Shown: in pieces, positions 1-11,600 of the stretch
Layout of the letters: the number at the start of each line of letters is the position of its first letter
Position numbering within the stretch: position 1 is the stretch's first letter
Assembly: GCA_009869945.1 (NCBI GenBank)
Contig: WIXG01000061.1
Coordinates: 220,136 to 284,135, forward strand
Direction of reading: 5' to 3'
DNA length: 64,000 bases
Source of the DNA: Mesaphorura yosii
Taxonomy: Eukaryota > Arthropoda > Collembola > Poduromorpha > Tullbergiidae
The notes under the pieces: generated by a model
Seen by the model: the letters and a program-made list of their open reading frames with translations, nothing else
Databases searched by the model: none
Told to the model about the DNA's origin: nothing
Program-made: the position numbers and the translations under genes

Positions 1-342
1 ATAGCAACTGGAAGTCGCTCATTCGTCATGCGTCATGCTCGCGTACGTTTTTACCATAAAACATGAAAGAAATAACATTGAGTCAACATTGCCTGGAGAA
101 TTTCTGTCTCATTACGGCGTGGACGCTAGGAAGAGCACGTACAGGAAGTTAGCTCTCGATTTGCTAGATTTGTGTTAATTGCCAATTATCAGAGTTCTTG
201 GAAATTTTGCTCGCGTAGTGCCCACTTTAGGGTGTACTTTTCCTTGAAGAGTTTCAGCAACAGTTGGAATCGAGCGTTTGACGAACTCATACTCAAGACG
301 CTTTCTCGTACCGTCAACAAATCGTGACTTGTGAGGTTGACA
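1..342. other. Upstream flank, no gene seen
   Basis: Sequence before the first start codon at 343. It probably holds the promoter and 5' UTR of the secreted-protein gene. I see no TATA box, no repeat and no convincing exon on either strand. Confidence 0.4.
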
Positions 343-1102
343 ATGTCGGCTCCGTCAATTATTCTGGCATTGTTGGTCCCCTTCCTAATCGGGCTGCAGG
401 TGATCACAGGCGTGCGAGCTGATTCACAAGCGCTCAGTGGCGGTGACGGTGACACAGAAACGATGCTGAATCCCTTCCAGAACGCAGATCTTGACATCAG
501 TCTCGCGCAAATGAAAACGGAAGAAATTCTGGATTTGCTGGAACGAAGGTAAACGTGACGAAGCTTACTAATCAATCTTATCTCAAAGGAACATCGCGTG
601 ACCTTGGTTGCGGGCTATTATTTCCAGGTTGAAGGACAAACTTCGCGATCAAAGGGAGCCAAAAATGATGTTTGAGGAGTACACGGATCAGGACATTGCC
701 GGTCAGTTGAATTGAGGCCCACTGGCAGTTTCTAATGTTGAGAAATTAAAGCTCGTTTTGTTTTCTCAGAGACATGCGCCACGTATTCGTCCATCGAATG
801 TGGTGGAAAGGTCCTGAAAGCACTTGCAGGCAACGGAGCAGTGAGCATACAGAAGAAATGCAAAGTCCGAAAGGTGAGTCCAATACAACGCTATGGCCTT
901 ATATGGTTTAAGTCGGCTAATACCATAATTATGAATGCTACAGGAATTTCTGGAATGTATCGACTATCAGAGACGCACTTGCAAGGAGCTTGCAAACAAC
1001 AAGCTGTTTCCAGTACTTCCACCCAAAAGAACCATTCGGGAAACGCAAGAGAAAGTCTGGAGAGCGTTGTGGTCGTCAGGCGCTTGCACACTGGCGATTT
1101 AA
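343..1102 (+). CDS. Small secreted six-cysteine protein, unidentified
   Basis: I do not recognise this family. Four exons (343-548, 628-701, 770-873, 944-1102) with GT-AG introns of 68-79 bases join into 180 residues. The ATG at 343 opens directly onto a hydrophobic stretch (residues about 6-25, core LALLVPFLIGL) that looks like a signal peptide, so the product is probably secreted. After an acidic linker and a charged, helix-like segment (around 55-80) come six cysteines at 96, 104, 124, 133, 141 and 176, enough for three disulphides. No transmembrane segment follows the signal. Reading phase is kept across all four exons, which argues for a real gene. An AATAAA lies 175 bases after the stop. 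It faces the Brahma gene tail to tail. It could be a haemolymph or cuticle-associated protein or a peptide ligand; the sequence alone does not decide. Confidence 0.7.
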
Positions 1103-1156
1103 TTTTGAAATACAACAACTGTATCTTGCTTCAACAGTGTCTCGTGGTACTATTAT

Positions 1157-1162
1157 TTTATT
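1157..1162 (-). terminator. Poly(A) signal for the Brahma gene
   Basis: TTTATT on the + strand, AATAAA on the - strand, 129 bases beyond the Brahma stop codon. Use of this site would carry the Brahma 3' UTR into the 3' UTR of the secreted-protein gene. Inferred from motif and position only. Confidence 0.4.
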
Positions 1163-1276
1163 TACATCACAAATTACAATTAAAAGGTTTGACTTGTTCT
1201 TTTTTAAGTTAAAATATACTGTAAGTGTAGAACCAATTAATTAAAAGAATCAATCCTTAAAAGATCTTGTGACAAA

Positions 1277-1282
1277 AATAAA
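1277..1282 (+). terminator. Poly(A) signal for the secreted-protein gene
   Basis: AATAAA on the + strand, 9 bases short of the Brahma stop codon on the other strand. Cleavage 10-30 bases further on would fall inside the last Brahma coding exon, giving a short antisense overlap. Confidence 0.45.
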
Positions 1283-1290
1283 AAATGAGA

Positions 1291-4200
1291 TTATGTTTTC
1301 TTGGAAGAGCCTGGTTTGGTTTTTCTTCGCTTTCGAACGACAATATCATCGTCATCATCACCGTACCGGCTCCGTCTTCCTCTTCGACGCTTGCGTCCTT
1401 TAGATGCTTCTTCATCCTCCTCTTCCTCGTCCGCCGCCTGTATCAGAGCATAAAATATTAATTTCGAAGTACACGTCATAGGGTGGCAAAAAATACGATC
1501 TTACCCCAATTACTTTCAAAAATTCCTTGTCGGTTAGGGAGTCGGAATAATCAACTTCCTTCCGCTGCCTATTTCCACGGCCGAATTCACGTTCTTCCTC
1601 CTCATCTTCCCAAACCTAATTCACGAAGCATATTCGAGTTAAGAAGGTGAAACCTTTGCTGCTCGAATGTAGTTCAGCGTGCGTAAACTTACTTCGTCGT
1701 CTTCTCTTAATATCCACGCTGGCAATTCCGCCTCCTCCATCAGGCGCGGCTTGCCTTCTTTTGCTTCTTCCTTATTTCGTTCAATGTCCATATTCTGGAA
1801 CAACTCGAACTCATTCTCATTTCTTGCAATCATTTGGTTAATCGTTTCGTCATCCGGAACTTCGTCTTCCTCCTCTTCCTCAGGTTGATCCTGATGAAGA
1901 ATCGTCTGCAGGAATTGTTTTCTTTCCATTCCAGTTGATTTTTGATCAAACATGCCGGCTTGAATGACCTGTGACCCAAATTAATGTTATCGCGTGTACA
2001 GCGAAGGAACTGGAAATTACCAACTCACTTTCTCATCCATGTTCAACTTAAATTTAGCAGCAGCAAGAATGCGCTCTTCAACAGAATTGACCATCATTAG
2101 GCGCAATACTCGCACTTCGTTTTGTTGCCCAATGCGATGAGCTCGATCCTGAGCTTGCAAATCCTGCAAGGACATAAACAATCCATGGATTTATAATTCA
2201 GAAATTGAACGTTCGTTGCATGCTGCATTTTCATACCTGATGTGGATTCCAGTCTGAGTCAAATATTATGACCGTGTCAGCCGCTTGTAAATTTAAGCCA
2301 AGACCTCCAGCGCGAGTGCTGAGTAGGAATATAAAATAGCTAGAATCTTTGTCATTAAACCTCTTGAGTAAATCTCCTCTTTCGTCAGCTCGAGTCGTCC
2401 CATCAAGTCGGAGGTAAGAAAAACCACGATAGCACAAAAAGTCCTAGAAACCAAGTATCAATAATTGTATATTGTTTCCGAAGTTTAGAGAACATTGGCG
2501 AAACAGCCCAGAATAAGGGACTTACTTCCAAAATAGTCATTAGCTGAGTCATTTGACAAAATAGCAATACTCGATGATTAGTTGCTTTGAGCTTTGGTAG
2601 TACTCTATCGAGAAGTTCAAATTTTCCAGAAGAACGGTAAAGGTCAGCACTACAAGAAGAAATTGCAGAAATTATAGTTTATTCTTTTCGTCTTCACGTG
2701 AATGACGACATTATTTGTGAGTTTCTTACTTTACAAGGCTGGCATCTTGTCCCAAATAATGATCCTCAATGTGATTAAACATGTACGGATGGTTGCATAA
2801 TTTCCTCAACTGCATAATGGTATTCATCAAGGCTTTACTTCCGCCCTTGCCCTGCTTTCCTTTCTCGGATCCATCAGTCAGCAGAATTCCTTTCGCTTGC
2901 ATGTGCCTATTAAAATATAGCCATTTTTGAAATTATACTTCCCAAATCTAAATCGGTCATGTGAACAGATATTTGTTATTCGTTCGTCTAACCTGTACAA
3001 TGCCTTTTGTAGACCAGACATCTCACATTTAATGATGTACTCCACTTTATCAGGCAGCTGCGACTCAACTTCCTTCTTCAATCGGCGCAGCAGGAACGGG
3101 CGGAGAACTTTGTGAAGACGACGAATGATCAGAATGGTTTCTTCTTCATTCAGTTCGACCTTTTCGCCTGTTGTTGCGAACGGTGCATTAAACCATGTTT
3201 CAAAGGTAGAACACGACTTGAAAATTGATGGTAACAAGAAGTTCAAAAGAGCCCAAAGTTCGGGAAGCTTATTTTGGAGAGGTGTTCCAGTTAGGAGCAA
3301 ACGATGTGGAGCGATATAATGTGTATTGAGAATCTGGGTCAGTTTGCAATGGTGATTCTTCATTCGATGTCCCTCATCAATTATCATGTATTTCCATCGA
3401 ATCTGATTAAAAGTAAATGGCGGCTGTCAGGATTGAATTGGGAATTTGAAGGTTCTCGTCTTAGTTAAACTTTACCTTGGCTAACACAGCCTTATCCCTT
3501 ATGATGTACTCGTATGTTGTAAGCAGAACGTTGAACTTGGTCGAACGCATTGAATTTGTGAGCATGCGTCGTGTGCCAGGCGAGCCTTTGTAGGAAACAA
3601 TCTTTACGGATGGAGCCCATTTTTCAAACTCAAGCACCCAGTTTGATAGCGTTCTGGATTTCAAAATTGATTTAAGGAAAGCATCATTATCTAATCAAAA
3701 CTAAGCAGCATAACATAACAGAAACTTACGAAAGTGGCACGATGATTAAATATGGTCCAAGGTTCTTTTTCTTTTCCATCAAGAAAGTGATTAATGCGAT
3801 AGTTTGGATAGTTTTTCCCAAACCCATTTCGTCAGCAAGAATACTGTGCAAAAGGCACATTGTGAAACTGATTAGAATCGACGATACATTTTTCCTATCA
3901 CTGTATGAGAAGGGGTTATGCCTTACCCATTTAAATTATTGTTATAGAGAGATACCAGCCACTCGAGACCCTGAAATAATTCATACGTGTACTAGCTTAT
4001 ATCATCAATCCATCAAGTAATAGAAGACAGGAGTACCTTAATTTGATATTCCTTGAGCTGTCCGTTGACAAGAATGGTAGCCTGTTCCTTTACTTGCTCA
4101 TGAATTGTGTGCGCAATTCTACATTAGAGGATTAGTTAAACATTGAAATTTGATCCGACACGCATTGGGGTAGTTCATTTCATTACCCGTAGTATGACTG

Positions 4201-6193
4201 GTCCCCGCCTTGCTTGTATTCATCATCTTCACCCTTGGCCTTTTGTATGACCGCGACAATCAACTCAGGATTCTCCGCACTCAATGGCTCCTCACCTTCC
4301 ACAGTCTTGGCCTCTTCGCTTGTTCTGGCAACCGGAGCAGCAGGAGGTTTATTCCCAGTATCTTCTTCACCAGACTCTTCATCGTCGGATCCCTCGTCAT
4401 CTCCCTCTTCTTCCTCTCTCGGTACTGGCTCCCATCCCGGGTTCATTTCAAGCCAGGTTTGCAGCTGAGACGCCAGTGGAGCGTCCTCGCCAGACAAAAT
4501 TTTCCCACTTGACACGTTTGAGACTGTGACCCGCACGTCCGATTGAGATCCTTCGTCATTTAGTGCGTCAATTGGTTCTCCAGCTTCGTTTGTCTTTGCT
4601 TCCTTCTTTTGCTGGTAAAGGCAATGGGAGACACAGAATTAGTACCAGAAGACTCCAGAACTTATCATTGCAGTTACCTTCTTCTTGAGTTCCCTAAACT
4701 TCCTCCTCTGCTCTGCTTTATGTTGTTTTACCATTTGAGTCAAATTAGCAACATATTCATCGGTTTGGGTCAAAAGGAATGCCAGACGACTATCTTTCTT
4801 CTGATCAATTAGCTTTCGGTAACCTTCTTCGTCTTCGGCCATCAGGCGCCTCATACGCTCTTTCTCAATTCTTTCTCTTTCCTTCTTTTGCTCTCTCTCA
4901 GCATTCGCGTGGTAGTTAAGTACAGCTCGATTTAGTTTAGCGAGTTTTGTTATGATGTGTTTGCGATGTTCAATCATGTTTTTGCCTTGTTGATTAACGC
5001 AGCGAAGGAATTCCTGTTAATTTGACAATTGATTTTTCATCTGTCCTATTTCAAAGTAGAAATGTAGGAAGATTTGCTAAGTTAAGTACCTGGTGTCGTT
5101 CATGCTTTTCTCTCTCGGCTGCTTCCATCTTCATCTTCTCTACCATGGCCGTCGACCTTGCATCACGCAAACCTTGCCTCTTCGATCGCTTGTATGCCTT
5201 TATCAGGAGCCCAGTTTCCATTGTTGTCTCTTTTCGCATGCATTGCAAAAACTGAAACATAGAAGTTATATTATGAGTCACCAAGTAGGAAATTCGAGAA
5301 TTTGGGTAGGCGTTTGAGAAGGTATGTTAGGTTCATACGTCCTGTCGCAGTTGACGCTGCATATTTAACAAGCGAAGGGCCCTTAATTCAATTTCCGCCT
5401 TTCTTCGAACGTCTTCGCTCATGGTTGTTGGAAGATTATTGAGCTCTTGAATCCGTTCAATAATCCTTGTAGCAAATCGATTTGCGTAGATATTCCGTTG
5501 TTCATATCTTTGCTCGACAATAACCGATTCACTCAAAGGGCCTTGAAATAATCAAAAGGATATTGGATTGACTTTTAACGACTTTAATTAAACCCAAGCG
5601 TTTACTTACGAGGGCGTTGGGAAGCAGGAATTAGTGATTTCTGCCCTTCTGCAGCCAGTCGAAGGGTTGGTGACACTCCTTCATTCCTTGCCAGTCTTCG
5701 ATAAACTGCGATCTGAGCCTTGAACTGTGCAAGTTGCCCAGGAGAATACTTCAACAAGGAAGACACTTCTAACTTAGGCTCCTGATGACGCAGAACAAGT
5801 CAATAGTCAAAACATTCATTAAAGACAAACTGAACCAGCATCTAGCACTTTTGCTAGTTCTTCGGTTTACAGTCCAATAAAGTAATTCGCACTAACCTTA
5901 AATTCAACACTTCCGTTTGACTGCCCTGGTTCATAATTCGAAACGACCTTCGTGGTCACATCTTGACTCCTTGCCTTGGCCAAAAGAGCATTCAGTTGAG
6001 AATATCGGGGGTCATTGGTAAGACCCCTTTCTTCCATAGCTTTAATTGCATTTTGAATGCCACCAATAGCCTCCTGACTCTTCAATGAGAAATAGAAGTG
6101 ATTAATGAACTTCAAGTCGCTTCCGATCAAGTAGTTAATATGCATGATAAGGTCATAACTTACCAAATTCAACCCGCCCGTTATTACAGGCAT
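1291..6193 (-). CDS. brm: Brahma/BRG1 SWI/SNF ATPase lacking a bromodomain
   Basis: Catalytic ATPase of the SWI/SNF (BAF) nucleosome remodeller, nuclear. Nineteen exons, 5' to 3': 6193-6164, 6073-5897, 5781-5610, 5541-5339, 5251-5090, 5013-4678, 4611-4187, 4118-4037, 3970-3927, 3843-3730, 3653-3476, 3402-2993, 2906-2730, 2649-2526, 2443-2237, 2163-2029, 1968-1693, 1615-1505, 1437-1291; total 1169 residues. Domains in order: QLQ (about 81-117), HSA (about 145-270), BRK (about 386-420, core [16 protein letters not shown]), SNF2 ATPase with DEMGLGKT near 548-555 and DEGH near 650, helicase C with [16 protein letters not shown], and SnAC ([12 protein letters not shown]). The last exon encodes only an acidic/basic tail, so the C-terminal bromodomain normal for this subfamily is missing. 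The N-terminus is also short: QLQ starts near residue 81, and there is no long proline-rich region. BRK plus QLQ separate it from ISWI, CHD and INO80 ATPases. Confidence 0.96.
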
Positions 6194-8664
6194 CCTGATT
6201 TTCGTGATTTACAGTCCGGGGAGCAGATATAAATCAATACCACGTAGCTCACTCTTCTAAACAAACAGCACTAATTACGCGGCAATTGATAGCGAACACA
6301 CTTAATTTACAGCAGCGGATCGTTTTCCCAATTTGTAAATTGCACTGGACTCGTTTCTTCTGTATTGTACAAACCTTTCAACTTTGAATCTTTTGTTACG
6401 TTCTCATATTCACTTTTGAGAGTGCCGAATGAGTGCGCTCACGATTCACGAAGGACGCTCGCTCAATGCGGCCCAAACACAAGCAGATCTCAGACAGAAT
6501 CATACAACCTGCAACCGAAGCTTTTGTTATTGGCATGAATTTTGAATGAATGAACGGCTTTCTGTAATCGAAAATGCCACCTTTGTCAAATGCCGATTTC
6601 ATTTACCAATACTTTAAATTCAGCTATGAATTGCTTGAACTTTCACTATATTTCACCGCGTGATTTTGCAAGAGATTTCGCCGGACATCCTCTTTTAAAA
6701 TACTCTATACAACAATTAAGATTACGCGCAAGACACATCTTGCTGTATTTTAATGCAAGAATCTGACACGTCAATTTTTGAGGCTGGCTGGAGTTCGAAA
6801 TAGTAAGATCAATCCAGAATCCAATCCCGTCACAAAGTTTTAATGAATATGAACCCATTTGTTATGAATTTTTTTGAGTGAAGGAAATTCCACGGTTATC
6901 TGTTTTAGGCTCTACAAAACTGTTCCTCATTTTACAGTTTCTTTTGCAATTTTATAAAAAAATATCTATAATCAGTTGATGAAATTGACGTGGCTCAGTC
7001 AACGTGCACTACAATCACATTTTCATTGGAAAGGGTTAATCAATTTTTTGACCCGAACCGACTTATTTAAATGAAATGAAGTGTCATCTTCATCATTTTT
7101 CATCTCTGCAGATTTTCGCTCCGCCATCCGCATCTCTTCTGTTGCTTTTCGCAAACGTGTCTGTCAAATGCCATCGACTCCACTCCACGTGACGACGATT
7201 CACGATTCTCAATTCGTTGCACGCTGGAGAAAGTCGAGCACGTCGAGGTAAACAATTTACCTCGTCCTGCTCGTACGCGGCACGCGTACTCATTCTTGTT
7301 TTTTTTGGGTTGTCTCGTTTGCCAAGTTGGTTTATATGCTTTGCCTTTGCTTTGCTCTGCTGAAGCTGTACAAAAATTGGCGCTTCGTTTGCAAGATTGT
7401 GAAGACTACAAAAATGAGGCGTAGGAAGAAGGGACTAGTTTTTCACCCAGAGAATCCACCTCTCCACTGCGTCAGATTCCGTACCTCACTCACTGAAACA
7501 CTGCTGAGAGGAAAGGGGTAGCAACTACAACGTAGCAGAATTCATATTACGAGGCCGTGGGTTTCTCAAAGTGTTTTGAAATGGTCTTTATGCACTGTAT
7601 ACCAGCGAGCAACGAGTAACATGGTCAGGCCTCCAATGGCTGACGTTATGTTCATGTGCGAGCAGACAGACGGGACGTTATGCCAAAGATCTAGAATTTC
7701 GTAGCGGGGACAGGCCAAGCAAGGCAACGGCAATGCAGACTCACGTAATACTTTTGATTATGAGGCCTATCACTTCCACAGCGCATAACAACGAACAATC
7801 TCATTTAACGTGAAGCCACTCGCATTGCCACACTTTTATGTTTTGGAGGTCTCGCCTGCCAACCAAATTAATAATGGTGATCGTTTAGATTAATTTGGAC
7901 TGACAATTCGCGAGTGATTCGACGCACAGTTTGGAACTCATTCGACTAGAATTTTTCTGAATTTTCAGTGTTTAAGGATAAGCAGCATTTTCTGATGTGA
8001 GTCGTGCCTGAGAACGACTGGGGTCGTTGGCAGTTGTGGGCCTCCGAGTCGTATGGGCTTATTTATGTAAATTATTAATCAGTGCGATTCACAAGCACAA
8101 GTCCAACTTCAACAAGAATTCTGTGTTCGTTCCATTCATACATAGTTTGTCAAGCAGCACAAAACTAGATTAAGGTCCCAAATGACTAAAGGCAATAAAA
8201 TGGCCACGGTCACGGCGGCTGGGTGGACAAGAACACGACTGACTCGTGGGCGAAATCAGACTCGTGGTAAGAACCGTTTTGGCTAATGCGCGGCGCAATA
8301 ATTTGCAGCTTCTCGGAAGTGCAAGTCGCTTCTAAAAGGCTGGAGCAATAATATTTAAGTTGCCAGTTAACGAAAGCACTTGAAAGAAGTCGAGAAATAA
8401 TGAGTGCTTCTCAGTCGTTTAGATATTTGAAGATCTGTGAATAAATAGAAAGCAAAGCAAAGGTAGCCACAAAGGTCTTTTCAATTGTGGAAGTGAAAGG
8501 CACAACCAGCATTACGATTCACAGGAAGCGATTTTCAAGCCCAAATGCTTCGATTCGCGTGTCTGGTCCAGACCTGCTTCACTTCAATGATTCCAAGAAT
8601 TCCATTGGATGGTTGCCAATGATTTGACTTCTGTCTTGCAGAATTGTCCCCAGACATAAACGAC
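6194..8664. other. Divergent intergenic region between Brahma and SMC6
   Basis: About 2.5 kb between two start codons that point away from each other, so it must hold both promoters. A splice acceptor (CTTGCAG) at 8635-8641 sits 23 bases before the SMC6 ATG, suggesting a non-coding first exon further upstream. I found no ORF with family resemblance, no TATA box I would trust and no repeat. Confidence 0.5.
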
Positions 8665-11600
8665 ATGGACGCTGTGCTCGCGAGAGCCAGCAAAAAGAGC
8701 CCGATGAAGGTCAAGCCAACACCAAGGCCCACGCCCAGGAAAAACACGCGTGCCTGGACAAACAGAAAAGAGGGTCAGACTGACGTGTATGTCACAGTAC
8801 AAACCATCGGGCCCGATCAGCTCCCTTCCGTGTCTAATCTCACGAACAAACAGAAACTGCCCGACCTGGAAGATGCGGGCTATCCAACGAGACCCAGCAA
8901 AGTTGCAAAGGTGGTGTCGATCACTCATCCTACTGAGTTCGAACCAGCGAGCAGTCTGTCGGCAGACTCGGACAGAAGTGACCGAAGTGATAGTGATATT
9001 GAGAATATGGACAGTCCGATTGTTCCGTTTAACATATGTGATGGTTTTGAGGGGCTGGGACCGATAGGCGATCCCTTGACAAACGACAATATCAGTGTTA
9101 ACGACCTAGGCCTACACCCGCCCTGCCCCTCACCCGACCACAGTCTTGACGAAACCGTGTCCACCGTATCGCCCATCATGTCGCCGTCGACGCCACAGAA
9201 ATCCCCTTGGATACCACCACTCATGATGGAAGATGTGGACTACGACGGACAAGTTCTGCAGCACGTAAGATTCGTTCTCAACTCGTACCTCGTACGCGAG
9301 ATTCATACGAGAGTTATTAAAGTACATGAAAATTCTTGATCCCAGATGGAGGCGAGGAATTACGAACGGCCAGGAAAGCTTATCAGTATAAAATTGTGGA
9401 ATTTTATGTCACATTCCAGTTTCGAAAAAGTTTGGCATCCAAATGTAAGAACATCTGCTTAAAATGCTTTTAAAATCTGTACATTGCAAACTCCAACGCT
9501 TCTTGTACCGTGTCCAGGTGAATTACATCATTGGAGACAACGGCTCAGGGAAAAGTGCCATCTTAAACGGCATCTTGCTGGGACTTGGGGCAAAATCATC
9601 AGCTACAGATCGAGGCACTTCTGTTGCTGGGTTCATTCAGCACGGGGCTCCTTCCTGTAAAATTGAAGTATCATTGACGAATGATGGGTCTCTTGATTTT
9701 GACCGTTACGGTGATAAAATCGTTGTGAGGAGACACATTGACAGCAGAGGAGTGTCAAAGTACGCTTATTCGGACTCTTGATTGCGATGAGAGCTTTATT
9801 CCAGGGGCTTTGACTAAGTATGGCCAATTCTTTCGCAGGTACCAGATCAAAACACCAGATAACAAGATGAGGCCCTTGGACAGGAAAGAATACGATCGCA
9901 TTAAGCTTGCCCTGCAAATTATGCCCGACAATCCTCTGCAGTTTCTAAACCAGGAAACATCAAAGAACTTTCTACGAACCGTGGACCCGAAACAAATGTA
10001 CGTTGCTTCAAGGAGAATATTATCTTCAATTCGTACGAATTTGATGATTTGACCTAAGAGTTCCATTACCTTATTCAGGTACAAATACTACTACTCCGCA
10101 CTGCTTCTGGACAACAGCGAAGATCTTCTCAAGAAAACTGTAAACGATTTTCAAAACACAGATGTGACACTCATCGGAAAGGAGAAGGTAACATTCGCTG
10201 AAGTTTTTAGCTTTGGACGGTAGCGGAGGAACTCATCCGTTGTCATTGTATTTGTCAGGGTTGGGAAGACTTGCAAGCCAGAGCGACTGAACTGAAGAAA
10301 GAGTACGACATGATTCTATCGATGGAGAGTGCAAACGAAAAGATAATCTACTTGGAACGAGAGGGCTACTGGGCAGTCGTCATTCACTTGGAAAAGAAGG
10401 TGAAACACCTGGAGAAAAATTTCAAGTTGATGGAGGACAAGATTCAGACTACTAAAAAAGAAATAAAGGATGTGGTACATCAACGAGAGTCACTAAAATC
10501 CGGCCTCGAGTAAGTGAACGTTTTGAAATGAGAAAGTAACATATTACAAAATAGGTGAGTACTACTAATTTCGGCCTTACTTTTGTGCTTCAGGTCGGAA
10601 GCCTCCGAACTGAAACGCCTAAACCAAGCTTTACGCAGCGAAGAAGCTGAAAAGGAACAAAAGCGACGTGAGATCAATAACGCACATTTGGAATTGACAG
10701 AACACCGGGTGAAATTGCGTGGATGTGAAAAGGTTATTACGGATAGCATAAAGGCGAAAAAGGCACTGGAGGACAAGGTCGTCAAATTGCAAAAGGAGAT
10801 GGAAACCAACTATGAACGCAAACGCACTGAGCTCGACACGAAGAAGGCAAATCTGGAGAAGAGGGAGCAGGTTCTCAATGAGAAGATTCAGGCCGCAACG
10901 GCTCGTGAGCAGGAACTACTTGAGGAATTGGATCAATGTGACGGCATAGAAAGATCAAAAAAGTTTGAAACCATCGAACTGAACAAGAGAAAGAGAAGTA
11001 AGACATAGACTAAAGTTAAACAATTGAATCTTTCATGACTAAATTGTTATTTGTGCGCAGGTGAAAAGCAAAGGGAATTGAATAACATTTTAAAGGCAAC
11101 GAGCACGCCTTACGACAGATTTGGAGTACACATGGAGAGGCTCGTCAATAAGATAAATGAGAATCGACACAAGTTCAAATTTTTACCTAAAGGCCCACAA
11201 GGAATGCTGTACACCGTTAAGCCACAAGTACGCGATTTCATACTTGTCAAAATCTGCTTGAACAAGTTCGGCGTTAGTACATTTGAGAACTGATATCTCA
11301 TGCGATGTTTCTTTTTCTCACCAGTATGAGAAGTACACTGCTCTGGTCGAGTTTATTCTGTACTCATCCTTGTACCAGTTCAAAGTCTCGACACAAGAAG
11401 ATTACAATTTAATGAGCCAACTGATCAAGGAAGTTTATGGAAACAAAGACCTTCAAGGAGTAAAACGTGCAACTTTGTTTCTGGCTCCAGAGTACAATGG
11501 GGTAAGTAAATGCTTAACTCGCTTTTTGGTCCAATTCCAATTCACTGATACAAATTCCTACTTTCTATTTCACAGCGATACAGTTTGACATTAAGTGCAA

